Positions 27,531 through 34,409 of a stretch of 61,437 bases of DNA are shown here, piece by piece. This DNA is from Candidatus Mediterraneibacter quadrami (lineage in GTDB: Bacteria; Bacillota; Clostridia; Lachnospirales; Lachnospiraceae), in the NCBI GenBank assembly GCA_019120575.1, contig DWUU01000007.1:1-61437 (forward strand), in the 5' to 3' direction. Under the pieces are notes generated by a model. It was not told where the DNA came from and did no database searches. It worked only from the letters and a program-made list of their open reading frames with translations. A program made the position numbers and the translations under genes. Positions within the stretch are counted from its first letter, which is position 1, and each line of letters starts with the position of its first letter.

Positions 27531-27578
27531 TATTAAGTGGAGTGCCGCTAAGGCTTGTAAATCGAAGGAGGAAGACAA

Positions 27579-28136
27579 ATGGTCGCAGCAGGAGATTTTA
27601 AGAATGGCATTACCGTTGAGATCGACGGAAATATTTATCAGATTTTGGAATTCCAGCATGTAAAACCGGGAAAAGGAGCAGCGTTCGTAAGAACAAAGCT
27701 GAAAAATATCATCAGCGGCGGTGTTGTTGAGAAGACATTCCGCCCGACTGAGAAGTTTGAGAACGCGCATATCGACAGAAAGGATATGCAGTACCTGTAT
27801 CAGGACGGAGATCTGTATAACTTCATGGATATGGAGACATACGATCAGATCGCGCTTGATGCGGATGTTGTAGGCGATGCGCTGAAGTTCGTGAAGGAGA
27901 ACGAGACAGTCAAGGTCTGCTCCCACAACGGAAACGTATTCTCTGTAGAGCCGCCGCTCTTTGTAGAACTGGCGATCACAGAGACCGAGCCGGGCTTCAA
28001 AGGCGATACGGCTCAGGGCGCTACAAAGCCGGCTACAGTCGAGACAGGAGCGGTTGTCAATGTACCGCTGTTCTGCGAGACCGGCGACGTGCTGAAGATC
28101 GATACACGTACAGGCGAGTATCTGTCCAGAGTTTAA
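27579..28136 (+). CDS. efp: Elongation factor P
   Basis: 185 residues, three beta-barrel domains. EF-P relieves ribosome stalling at consecutive prolines. [20 protein letters not shown] is the usual start. The tip loop [13 protein letters not shown] carries Lys32, the position that is modified in many bacteria; efpA/epm-type modification genes are not seen here. AAGGAGG precedes the ATG, and a strong terminator follows. Confidence 0.97.
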   Translation: MVAAGDFKNGITVEIDGNIYQILEFQHVKPGKGAAFVRTKLKNIISGGVVEKTFRPTEKFENAHIDRKDMQYLYQDGDLYNFMDMETYDQIALDADVVGDALKFVKENETVKVCSHNGNVFSVEPPLFVELAITETEPGFKGDTAQGATKPATVETGAVVNVPLFCETGDVLKIDTRTGEYLSRV

Positions 28137-28154
28137 TCAATATCTGAAGATCAG

Positions 28155-28187
28155 GATGTGCCGCTTTCGGGCGGCGCATCTTTTTTG
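28155..28187 (+). terminator. Terminator after efp
   Basis: Stem gatgtgccgc (28155-28164) with gcggcgcatc (28171-28180), one G-U pair, followed by six T. Confidence 0.92.
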
Positions 28188-28268
28188 CGCGATAAACCTA
28201 TGCCGGACTGAAATATTTTCTGTGAAATACGGAGAAATTTCGGCCGGCTTTTTGTGAAATATTCCGGA

Positions 28269-28297
28269 TTGCATTTCGCTTGTGTCTTGTCTATAAT
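28269..28297 (+). promoter_or_regulatory. Sigma-A promoter upstream of the DUF5688-like gene
   Basis: TTGCAT (28269-28274), 17-base spacer, TATAAT (28292-28297). It leaves a leader of about 100 bases before the ATG at 28403. Confidence 0.65.
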
Positions 28298-28402
28298 CAT
28301 GGTTACATAATATTGTTCAATTAATTTTTTTCAGAGGTACATTTCGTACCGGATTTCTCGTTTAATTTATGATGGACCGCGTTTATATAAGAAAGGAGTA
28401 AA

Positions 28403-29362
28403 ATGGATTACAGAGAATTTGCATGCGCGGTTAAGGAACAGATGAATTATCAGATGACAGGAGGTGTAAGGGCACAGCTGCATACAGCGGTAAAAAACAA
28501 CGGAACAGAGCGCACCGGTGTGTTGATCGAGGCGCCGGGCATTAATATTTCGCCGACGATTTATCTTGAGGAATATTATGAGGACTACAGAAACGGGGCG
28601 TCCATGGAGAAGATCGTCGGGGACATCATTACTTTCTACGGTTCGGTCAGACAGGAGCGGTCATGGGACTGCCGGAAGATCATGACCTATGACGGAGTCA
28701 GGGAGCAGGTGGTGTTTAAACTGATCAATACGGCACAGAACCGGGTCTTTCTCAGAACGGTACCGCATATTGATTTTCTGGATCTGTCGATTGTGTTTTA
28801 TGTTCTTCTGGAGATTACGGACGAGGGCACCGCATCGATGGCTGTGACGCTGGAACATGCGGAACAGTGGGGAGTAAGAGCCGAGCAGCTCTGGGCGGAT
28901 GCCGGTGAAAATGTGAAGCGCCTTCTCCCGGCGGAATTCTTCACCATGAACTACGCGCTGAAAGAGGTCCTGAAAAAGGGGATCGGGATCGGGGACGGCC
29001 GGCCTGCGGCCGAAGAAAATCTGCTCGGACATGATTCGAATGTCAGGGACGGGATGTATGTCCTGACAAATAAAATGCGGAATTACGGCGCTGCGTGCAT
29101 TGTATATCCCCATATTCTGGAGATGATCTGGAATATCCTGCAGACAGATTACTATGTACTCCCAAGCAGCGTGCATGAAGTTATCATCACGCCGTGCCAC
29201 AAGTCGATCACCTGCGAGGAACTTGATGAGATGATACAGGATATCAATGCGACCCAGGTTGACGCAGAGGAGGTTTTAAGCGGTCATGCCTATCTGTATG
29301 AACACCGGACCGGCAGGCTCTGCATTGGCACCGACCCTTCGGCAGGAAGGGGGACGGCATGA
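28403..29362 (+). CDS. DUF5688-like protein of unknown function
   Basis: 319 residues, soluble, no signal peptide. It resembles a Lachnospiraceae family I recall as DUF5688: MDYREFACAVKEQM at the start, an amphipathic first half (YLEEYYEDYRNGASMEKIVGD) and a conserved C-terminal part around IVYPHILEMIW and LPSSVHEVIITPC. Family members often appear in multiple copies and variable places in gut Clostridia genomes. AAAGGAG lies ahead of the ATG. The family number is from memory and the function is unknown. The stop overlaps the start of a small ORF. Confidence 0.7.
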   Translation: MDYREFACAVKEQMNYQMTGGVRAQLHTAVKNNGTERTGVLIEAPGINISPTIYLEEYYEDYRNGASMEKIVGDIITFYGSVRQERSWDCRKIMTYDGVREQVVFKLINTAQNRVFLRTVPHIDFLDLSIVFYVLLEITDEGTASMAVTLEHAEQWGVRAEQLWADAGENVKRLLPAEFFTMNYALKEVLKKGIGIGDGRPAAEENLLGHDSNVRDGMYVLTNKMRNYGAACIVYPHILEMIWNILQTDYYVLPSSVHEVIITPCHKSITCEELDEMIQDINATQVDAEEVLSGHAYLYEHRTGRLCIGTDPSAGRGTA

Positions 29363-29532
29363 TGAAATACAGATATTACCTGAAAAAATCCATCCATGCC
29401 GCGCTTGCTGCGACACTCATTTTTGTCACGCTTTTTGTGGGGCGGAACGGACTGGCGGAAGCGCGAAATGCAGATTGTTCTGCGGAAACAACAGAAAAGG
29501 CTTTACTTTGTGAGAAAATTGTGCTAGGATAG
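29359..29532 (+). CDS. Small ORF with signal-peptide-like start (57 aa)
   Basis: ATGATGAAA at 29359 overlaps the stop of the preceding gene (ATGATGA), suggesting coupling. The product begins MMKYRYYLKKSIHAALAATL and continues with a hydrophobic core and a possible cleavage after GLAEA, giving a short secreted peptide of about 25 residues. No family is recognised. The 3' end runs through the putative promoter of the tRNA gene, which weakens the case that this is a real gene. Confidence 0.4.
   Translation: MMKYRYYLKKSIHAALAATLIFVTLFVGRNGLAEARNADCSAETTEKALLCEKIVLG
29502..29530 (+). promoter_or_regulatory. Promoter of the tRNA-Arg gene
   Basis: TTTACT (29502-29507), 17-base spacer, TAGGAT (29525-29530), some 45 bases ahead of the tRNA. 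Confidence 0.45.
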
Positions 29533-29538
29533 TTAAGG

Positions 29539-29572
29539 CTGTGAAGGGGAGCTTCGTGTTCCCCTTTCACAG
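29539..29572 (+). other. Hairpin in the tRNA precursor leader
   Basis: ctgtgaagggga (29539-29550) pairs with tcccctttcacag (29560-29572) with a single bulged T. It ends seven bases before the tRNA and has no T-run, so it is more likely a feature of the precursor, or a weak terminator of the upstream gene, than a full terminator. Confidence 0.55.
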
Positions 29573-29579
29573 TTGGAAT

Positions 29580-29651
29580 GCGTCTGTAGCTCAGTGGATA
29601 GAGCAATGCCCTCCGGAGGCATGTGCGGCGGTTCGACTCCGCTCAGACGCT
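29580..29651 (+). tRNA. tRNA-Arg (anticodon CCG)
   Basis: Acceptor GCGTCTG (29580-29586) pairs with CAGACGC (29644-29650). D arm GCTC/GAGC, anticodon arm ATGCC-CTCCGGA-GGCAT with anticodon CCG, variable loop GTGCG, and T arm GCGG-TTCGACT-CCGC. The CCA end is not encoded. It reads the Arg codon CGG. A terminator follows. Confidence 0.95.
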
Positions 29652-29662
29652 GACAGAAAGAA

Positions 29663-29711
29663 AACAGGAATGTACTTCAGCGGTAAGCTTTAAGTGCATT
29701 CCTGTTTTTCT
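29663..29711 (+). terminator. Terminator after tRNA-Arg
   Basis: A 15-bp stem (29663-29677 with 29692-29706) with one G-U pair, followed by tttttcttt. Confidence 0.88.
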
Positions 29712-29746
29712 TTGCTTATGGACCGGCAGGTCTGCGCTGCCGGTTA

Positions 29747-30553
29747 TCAGATCAGGTTGATCTTCTTTTTCATCATGTAATGCGTGGCAATGTACATTGC
29801 AACGGTCACGACGATACTGATCCCGCCGGAGATGGCATAGATCCTTATCATAAAGTCAGCTGCGGTCGCGCCCTCTGCAGCGAAGAACTCATATCCCGGA
29901 AAATATCCGGAGATGAAGAGGATGATCAGGCTTCCGATCTGTATCACGGTGGACGTGATGAAATACGCGGCTACCGCACACAGTACGCGGTGTCCCGGAA
30001 AGAGCTGCCCGATGTTGATGCAGAAGTAGACCATGACTACGCTGCAGATGCAGCTTGCCAGGCAGAGGATCAGGAGCATCAGGCTGAACTCTCCTAGGGT
30101 CATCCCAAGCTCCCGGGTGGTCTCATTGGCGATCAGACTGTAGGCGTCCCGGATGTTCTTCCCGGTCGCGAGGATCAGGATGCCCGCCGCCACGATCAGT
30201 GTGTCCGCGGCCATAAAGATGCAGCCGGAGATGATCTTCGCCCACAGATGCTGGATGCCGGATACAGGAAGCGTCCAGGAGAGGTATCCTTCCCGGCTGA
30301 ACAGGTTGCGGTAGTAGCGGAATGCGATCTGCATCTGGGTGTAGAACATCAGCGCGGATACGAACACGGTAAATAAGGTGAAAAACAGGAGCAGCGATAC
30401 AACCAGCATCTTTTCATCGACCGGTGCGATCAGATCCAGCCTGTTCATGTAGATGAACCTTATAAAGACACAGAAGATCAGAAAAATGCCGTGGAGCAGA
30501 AGGAAAAGCTTCCCGGAGGAGTTTAAGTCGTATTTGATCAGTTTGCCTAACAT
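29747..30553 (-). CDS. ABC-2-type transporter permease
   Basis: 268 residues with six predicted membrane helices, starting MLGKLIKYDLNSSGKLFLLLHG, a form typical of permeases paired with YtrB-like ATPases in Clostridia. It overlaps the ATPase gene by 7 bp. The GntR-ATPase-permease arrangement suggests an exporter or envelope-stress system like Bacillus Ytr, which responds to cell-wall antibiotics. The substrate is unknown. Confidence 0.82.
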   Translation of the reverse strand: MLGKLIKYDLNSSGKLFLLLHGIFLIFCVFIRFIYMNRLDLIAPVDEKMLVVSLLLFFTLFTVFVSALMFYTQMQIAFRYYRNLFSREGYLSWTLPVSGIQHLWAKIISGCIFMAADTLIVAAGILILATGKNIRDAYSLIANETTRELGMTLGEFSLMLLILCLASCICSVVMVYFCINIGQLFPGHRVLCAVAAYFITSTVIQIGSLIILFISGYFPGYEFFAAEGATAADFMIRIYAISGGISIVVTVAMYIATHYMMKKKINLI

Positions 30554-31245
30554 TTGAACACCTCCCTGAATAAAGTGTCTACGGATTTTCCGTATTCTGT
30601 GCGGATCTCATCCACAGACGCGTTGAGTGAGATCTGTCCGTTCTGGAGAAAGATCACGTGGTCCAGCACCTGCTCGATATCTGTGATCAGGTGGGTGGAG
30701 ATCAGCACGGTCGCATTTTCGCTGTAGTTGGCAAGGATCGTCCGCAGGATATAATCCCGGGCTGCCGGATCCACGCCGCCGATCGGCTCGTCAAGAATAT
30801 AGAGGTCTGCGTCCCGGCTCATTACAAGGACGAGCTGTACTTTTTCCTGGGCGCCTTTGGAAAGCGCGTTCAGGCGTTTGCTCTTGTCGATCTCCAGTGC
30901 GTCCAGCATCTTCAGCGCCCGTTCGGTGCTGAAATTACGGTAGAAATCCGCGTAATAGGCGAGCAGATGGTTTACTTTCATGTGTCCGTTGAAGAAGCTG
31001 CGGTCCGGAAGATAGGAAACGATCTTCTTTGTGGCGGGACCGGGCTCCAGGCCGTTGATCATAATGTGCCCGTCTGTGGGTGTGAGCAGGCCGTTGGCCA
31101 GCTTGATCAGCGTGGTCTTGCCGCTTCCGTTCGGTCCGAGAAGGCCCACGATCTTTCCTCGTTCAAGGGAAAGGTCCACGTTCGAGAGCGCAAAGAAGTT
31201 CCCGTATTTTTTCGTCAGTTTCTGACATTCAAGAATCGGTCTCAT
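30547..31245 (-). CDS. ABC transporter ATP-binding protein (YtrB-like)
   Basis: 232 residues: Walker A GPNGSGKTT, signature region LSKGAQEKVQLVL (a divergent LSxGxxxK form seen in this subfamily), Walker B LYILDEPIGGVDP and switch HLITDIEQVLDH. It overlaps the regulator gene ahead of it by 4 bp and the permease behind it by 7 bp, so the three genes form one tight operon. Confidence 0.88.
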   Translation of the reverse strand: MRPILECQKLTKKYGNFFALSNVDLSLERGKIVGLLGPNGSGKTTLIKLANGLLTPTDGHIMINGLEPGPATKKIVSYLPDRSFFNGHMKVNHLLAYYADFYRNFSTERALKMLDALEIDKSKRLNALSKGAQEKVQLVLVMSRDADLYILDEPIGGVDPAARDYILRTILANYSENATVLISTHLITDIEQVLDHVIFLQNGQISLNASVDEIRTEYGKSVDTLFREVFKC

Positions 31246-31613
31246 GAGTTTCCCCCTTTTAATGTTTGTCGTATCATTTCAAGTGTTTCTTCGTCCGTGA
31301 ACCCGAGCTTCTGCATCTGTACAAAGAAGTCCCGGATATGCTCTTGCGCTGTTTCCATGCGCATCTGCCGGATCAGGTCCGCGTCGTCTGTAATGAAACG
31401 GCCGCTGGTCCGCTGGGAGTACACAAGTCCGCAACGCTCCAGTTCAGACAGGGCCTTCTGCATTGTGTTCGGATTTACCGCCGCATCGACGGCCAGATCC
31501 CGGACGGAAGGGAGTTTGTCGCCGGGCTGATAAGTCCCGGAGACGATGTCGTGTTGAATACGTTCCATTAGCTGTAAATAGATGGGACGGTCATCATCCA
31601 GATTCCATGGCAT
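31242..31613 (-). CDS. GntR-family regulator, YtrA subfamily
   Basis: 123 residues, the short form with an N-terminal winged helix (PIYLQLMERIQHDIVSGTYQPGDKLPSVR, DLAVDAAVNPNTMQKALSEL) and only a brief C-terminal dimerisation part, which is the YtrA type. It probably represses its own operon and is released by an unknown signal. AGAGGTGATC lies ahead of the ATG at 31613. A palindromic operator lies 18 bp upstream. Confidence 0.92.
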   Translation of the reverse strand: MPWNLDDDRPIYLQLMERIQHDIVSGTYQPGDKLPSVRDLAVDAAVNPNTMQKALSELERCGLVYSQRTSGRFITDDADLIRQMRMETAQEHIRDFFVQMQKLGFTDEETLEMIRQTLKGGNS

Positions 31614-31630
31614 TTGATCACCTCTTAACT

Positions 31631-31648
31631 GTATTATTGATTTAATAC
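31631..31648 (-). promoter_or_regulatory. Putative YtrA-type operator
   Basis: GTATTA-N6-TAATAC is a perfect inverted repeat directly upstream of the GntR gene, in an AT-rich stretch where its promoter must lie. Position and symmetry fit autoregulation by the adjacent repressor. Confidence 0.55.
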
Positions 31649-31660
31649 AATAATATACTA

Positions 31661-32566
31661 TTAAATGGAATCTGTCAAGACCTTTTCTTTGAGACCGGGG
31701 TCGAATACACCCCTGCGGAGCATGGCGATCTCATGTTTATAGGGCGGATATGATTTCTTCCGGTCATCGGGGGAAGGGATCCAGGGGGTCTCCAGAATCT
31801 TCGGGATATTCTCAAAGTCCGGGTGGCGGACGATATAATTCAGTGCATCAAAACCGATCTGTCCGAAACCGATATTCTCATGCCGGTCTTTCGCCGCGCC
31901 GGGCGCATTTTTGCTGTCATTGATGTGGAAGACGGCGATCTGTTCTTTTCCGAGGATGTGATCGAACTCACGAATCACATCGTCAAAACGGCGGATAATA
32001 TCGTAACCGCTGTCGCTGGTGTGGCAGGTGTCGAAGCAGACCCGCAGCTTTTCGTTGTGGACGACGCCGTCATAGATGCGGGCCAGCTCTTCGAATGTCC
32101 GGCCGATCTCAGACCCTTTGCCCGCCATCGTCTCCAGGGCGATGACGCAGTCTGTGTCAGCGGTCAGCACTTCGTTCAGCCCTTTGATGATCTGGGCGGT
32201 GCCTGCTTCGGTCCCGGCCCCCACATGGGCGCCCGGATGGAGGATCAGCGTGTGGCTCCGGCAGCTTATGGTGCGCTCAATCTCTTTTGCCAGAAATTCC
32301 ACCGCCAGGGAAAAGGTTTCCGGCTTTATCGTGTTCCCCAGATTGATGATGTAGGGGGCGTGGACGATGATCCCGTCGATGCCGTGGGCGTTCATGTACT
32401 CCCAGGCGGCGTCGATATTCAGCTCGCTGATATCCTTCCGCCTGGTATTCTGCGGCGCGCCTGTGTAGAACATAAATGTGTCTGCGCCGTAGGAAGCCGC
32501 TTCCTTTGCGGAGCCCAGGAGCATATCTTTTCCGCTCATGCTTACGTGAGAACCAATCTTAATCAT
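31661..32566 (-). CDS. nfo: Deoxyribonuclease IV (AP endonuclease family 2)
   Basis: 301 residues. It cuts DNA at abasic sites in base-excision repair, with three zinc ions. The start [20 protein letters not shown] is typical, and ligand motifs are visible in [20 protein letters not shown] (Glu), [22 protein letters not shown] and [18 protein letters not shown] is ahead of the ATG at 32566. It is transcribed divergently from pyrE, from an overlapping promoter region. Confidence 0.95.
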   Translation of the reverse strand: MIKIGSHVSMSGKDMLLGSAKEAASYGADTFMFYTGAPQNTRRKDISELNIDAAWEYMNAHGIDGIIVHAPYIINLGNTIKPETFSLAVEFLAKEIERTISCRSHTLILHPGAHVGAGTEAGTAQIIKGLNEVLTADTDCVIALETMAGKGSEIGRTFEELARIYDGVVHNEKLRVCFDTCHTSDSGYDIIRRFDDVIREFDHILGKEQIAVFHINDSKNAPGAAKDRHENIGFGQIGFDALNYIVRHPDFENIPKILETPWIPSPDDRKKSYPPYKHEIAMLRRGVFDPGLKEKVLTDSI

Positions 32567-32599
32567 ATGTATGATCTCCTTTTCGTCAAAATATGGATC

Positions 32600-32628
32600 A
32601 TTATAGCAGGAATTGAAAATGCCGGCAA
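32600..32628 (-). promoter_or_regulatory. Promoter of nfo
   Basis: On the minus strand TTGCCG (32628-32623), 17-base spacer, TATAAT (32605-32600). It faces the pyrE promoter and shares 16 bases with it. Confidence 0.6.
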
Positions 32629-32641
32629 CTTATGGTAGAAT
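32613..32641 (+). promoter_or_regulatory. Promoter of pyrE
   Basis: TTGAAA (32613-32618), 17-base spacer, TAGAAT (32636-32641) with a TGg extension. It overlaps the divergent nfo promoter. Confidence 0.6.
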
Positions 32642-32679
32642 TGTTAAGAATCAGAAAAGATGTGTGGAGGTACAGCAGT

Positions 32680-33360
32680 ATGGAAGCATATAAGCAGGAG
32701 TTTATTCATTTTATGGTGGACAGTGATGTCCTTAAATTCGGAGATTTTACATTAAAGAGCGGAAGAAAATCCCCGTTCTTTATGAATGCGGGCGCCTATG
32801 TGACAGGCTCCCAGTTAAAGAAACTCGGAGAATATTACGCGAAAGCGATTCATGCAAGATACGGGGACGATTTTGACGTTCTTTTCGGACCGGCTTACAA
32901 GGGAATTCCGCTCGGTGTGGTGACGGCTATCGCGTACAGCGAGCTGTACGGGAAAGAAGTGCGTTACTGTTCCGACCGGAAAGAAGAGAAGGACCACGGC
33001 GCGGATAAGGGCAGTTTCCTCGGCAGCAGGCTGAAGGACGGAGACCGCGTGATCATGATCGAGGATGTGACCACATCCGGCAAGTCTATGGAGGAGACGG
33101 TGCCGAAGGTGCGCGGCGCGGCGGATGTGGAGATTGTCGGACTCATGGTGTCTCTGGACCGTATGGAAGTCGGAAAAGGCGGCGAAAAATGCGCCCTCGA
33201 CGAGATCAGAGATCTCTACGGATTTGAGACGGCGGCCATCGTGACCATGGCGGAAGTAACAGAGTGTCTGTACAATCAGGAGTATAACGGAAAAGTTATT
33301 ATTGATGATACATTAAAGGCGGCGATCGACGCATACTATGACACGTATGGAGTAAAATAA
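32680..33360 (+). CDS. pyrE: Orotate phosphoribosyltransferase
   Basis: 226 residues from the ATG at 32680, with TGGAGG nine bases ahead; the in-frame ATG at 32632 overlaps the promoter. It makes orotidine monophosphate from orotate and PRPP. FGDFTLKSGRKSPFFMNAG starts the fold, LFGPAYKGIPLG binds orotate, and the PRPP loop is VIMIEDVTTSGKSMEE. No other pyrimidine gene is adjacent. A 49-residue membrane protein follows after 13 bp. Confidence 0.96.
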   Translation: MEAYKQEFIHFMVDSDVLKFGDFTLKSGRKSPFFMNAGAYVTGSQLKKLGEYYAKAIHARYGDDFDVLFGPAYKGIPLGVVTAIAYSELYGKEVRYCSDRKEEKDHGADKGSFLGSRLKDGDRVIMIEDVTTSGKSMEETVPKVRGAADVEIVGLMVSLDRMEVGKGGEKCALDEIRDLYGFETAAIVTMAEVTECLYNQEYNGKVIIDDTLKAAIDAYYDTYGVK

Positions 33361-33373
33361 GGAGGCGCTTTGT

Positions 33374-33523
33374 ATGGAAAAGGCATATCTTGCAATGAAG
33401 AACAGCGGCGCGTGCGGCATCGCGCTTGGCATTATCATCCTGACGGTGGGGATTGCGGCCGGAGTTCTTTCAATCGTGAGCGGAGCGTCTCTGCTGAGAC
33501 ATAAGCGGGAGATCACATTCTGA
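33374..33523 (+). CDS. 49-residue membrane protein next to pyrE
   Basis: ATG at 33374 with a strong GGAGG eight bases ahead. The product starts MEKAYLAMKNSGACGIALG, has one long hydrophobic helix (residues 13-38) and a basic end (LLRHKREITF). I recall very similar small proteins beside pyrE in other Lachnospiraceae, which supports it being real, but this needs a search. Function unknown. A terminator begins 11 bases after the stop. Confidence 0.75.
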   Translation: MEKAYLAMKNSGACGIALGIIILTVGIAAGVLSIVSGASLLRHKREITF

Positions 33524-33533
33524 CAGACGTTAT

Positions 33534-33564
33534 AAGGGGGAAGGCATAAAGCCGGCCCCCTTTT
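33534..33564 (+). terminator. Terminator after pyrE operon
   Basis: aaggggg (33534-33540) with cccccttt (33556-33563), inner ggc/gcc pairs, then tttc. Confidence 0.75.
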
Positions 33565-33586
33565 CAAGAGTATACGGGGTTTTATT

Positions 33587-34063
33587 TTGAGCAGTAGGAA
33601 AGCGAAGATTATCAGGGCGTTCGGGAAAGTCCTGTTTATATTATATGTAGGGTTTTTGATTTATTTTCTGTTTCTGGCCGAGTGGTACGGCAGAACAGAA
33701 ATTTCGGAGGAGTACAGATATAATCTGGAGCTGTTTAAAGAGATCAGGCGGTTTATTACCTACCGGGAGCAGCTTGGAATGTTTGTCGTGGCGGCGAACC
33801 TGCTCGGCAACATTCTCATATTTGTGCCGTACGGGTTTTTTGTTTCCATGGCAGGCAGAAGGAGAGGATTTTTTAAAACATTTTTCTTCAGTATGTTTCT
33901 GAGCCTTGCCGTAGAGACGGTTCAGCTCATTACAAGAGTGGGCAGTTTTGATGTGGATGATATCCTGCTCAATACGGTCGGCGGGGTGCTTGGATATATT
34001 GTATTTGTATTATGTAACGGGGTAAGGAGAAAGCATAATGATCGGATTCGGAAAAAACGCTGA
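33587..34063 (+). CDS. VanZ-family membrane protein
   Basis: 158 residues from a TTG at 33587; no ATG is available before the first helix, and the binding site ahead (ggggttttat) is weak. Four hydrophobic segments and the VanZ core NLLGNILIFVPYGFF and VETVQLITRVGSFDVDDILLNTVGG are clear. VanZ was first found with vancomycin resistance and gives low-level teicoplanin resistance; most homologues have no known role. It overlaps the next gene by 26 bp. Confidence 0.85.
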   Translation: MSSRKAKIIRAFGKVLFILYVGFLIYFLFLAEWYGRTEISEEYRYNLELFKEIRRFITYREQLGMFVVAANLLGNILIFVPYGFFVSMAGRRRGFFKTFFFSMFLSLAVETVQLITRVGSFDVDDILLNTVGGVLGYIVFVLCNGVRRKHNDRIRKKR

Positions 34064-34409
34064 GGAGCGCAGAAGAGAACAGGAGAAGAAAAAGAGGGGG
34101 ACCGGAAGATACGGATGGTCGGATCTGAAGCCGTCCCGGAAAGGCGTGCTTGCCTGCATCAGCGGGGGCGCGGGCCTGCTGCTTCTCGCAGGGTGCGTCC
34201 TCTACGCATTTATTGCACGCGGCGAGGCGCACGGGATCATCGGCGGACTGGCGATTGTTTCCCTGGTGCTTTCCGTCAACGGCATCCGGCTGGCGGTCCG
34301 CGGATTCGGAGAGCGGGACTGTGATTATCTGCCATGTAAGATCGGACTTCCGGTCAGTTTTGTATCAATCGTCTTTTTTCTCGGAATCTTTATAGGAGGG
34401 CTGAACTGA
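34038..34409 (+). CDS. Small membrane protein, DUF6142-like
   Basis: 123 residues: a charged N-terminus (EERRREQEKKKRGTGRYGW) followed by three hydrophobic helices (SGGAGLLLLAGCVLYAFI, IIGGLAIVSLVLSVNGIRL and VSFVSIVFFLGIFIGG). It resembles a family I recall as DUF6142. It overlaps the VanZ gene and touches the following peptidase gene (last base shared with its ATG), so the three are translationally coupled. GGGGTAAGGAG lies ahead of the ATG. Function unknown. Confidence 0.7.
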   Translation: MIGFGKNAEERRREQEKKKRGTGRYGWSDLKPSRKGVLACISGGAGLLLLAGCVLYAFIARGEAHGIIGGLAIVSLVLSVNGIRLAVRGFGERDCDYLPCKIGLPVSFVSIVFFLGIFIGGLN

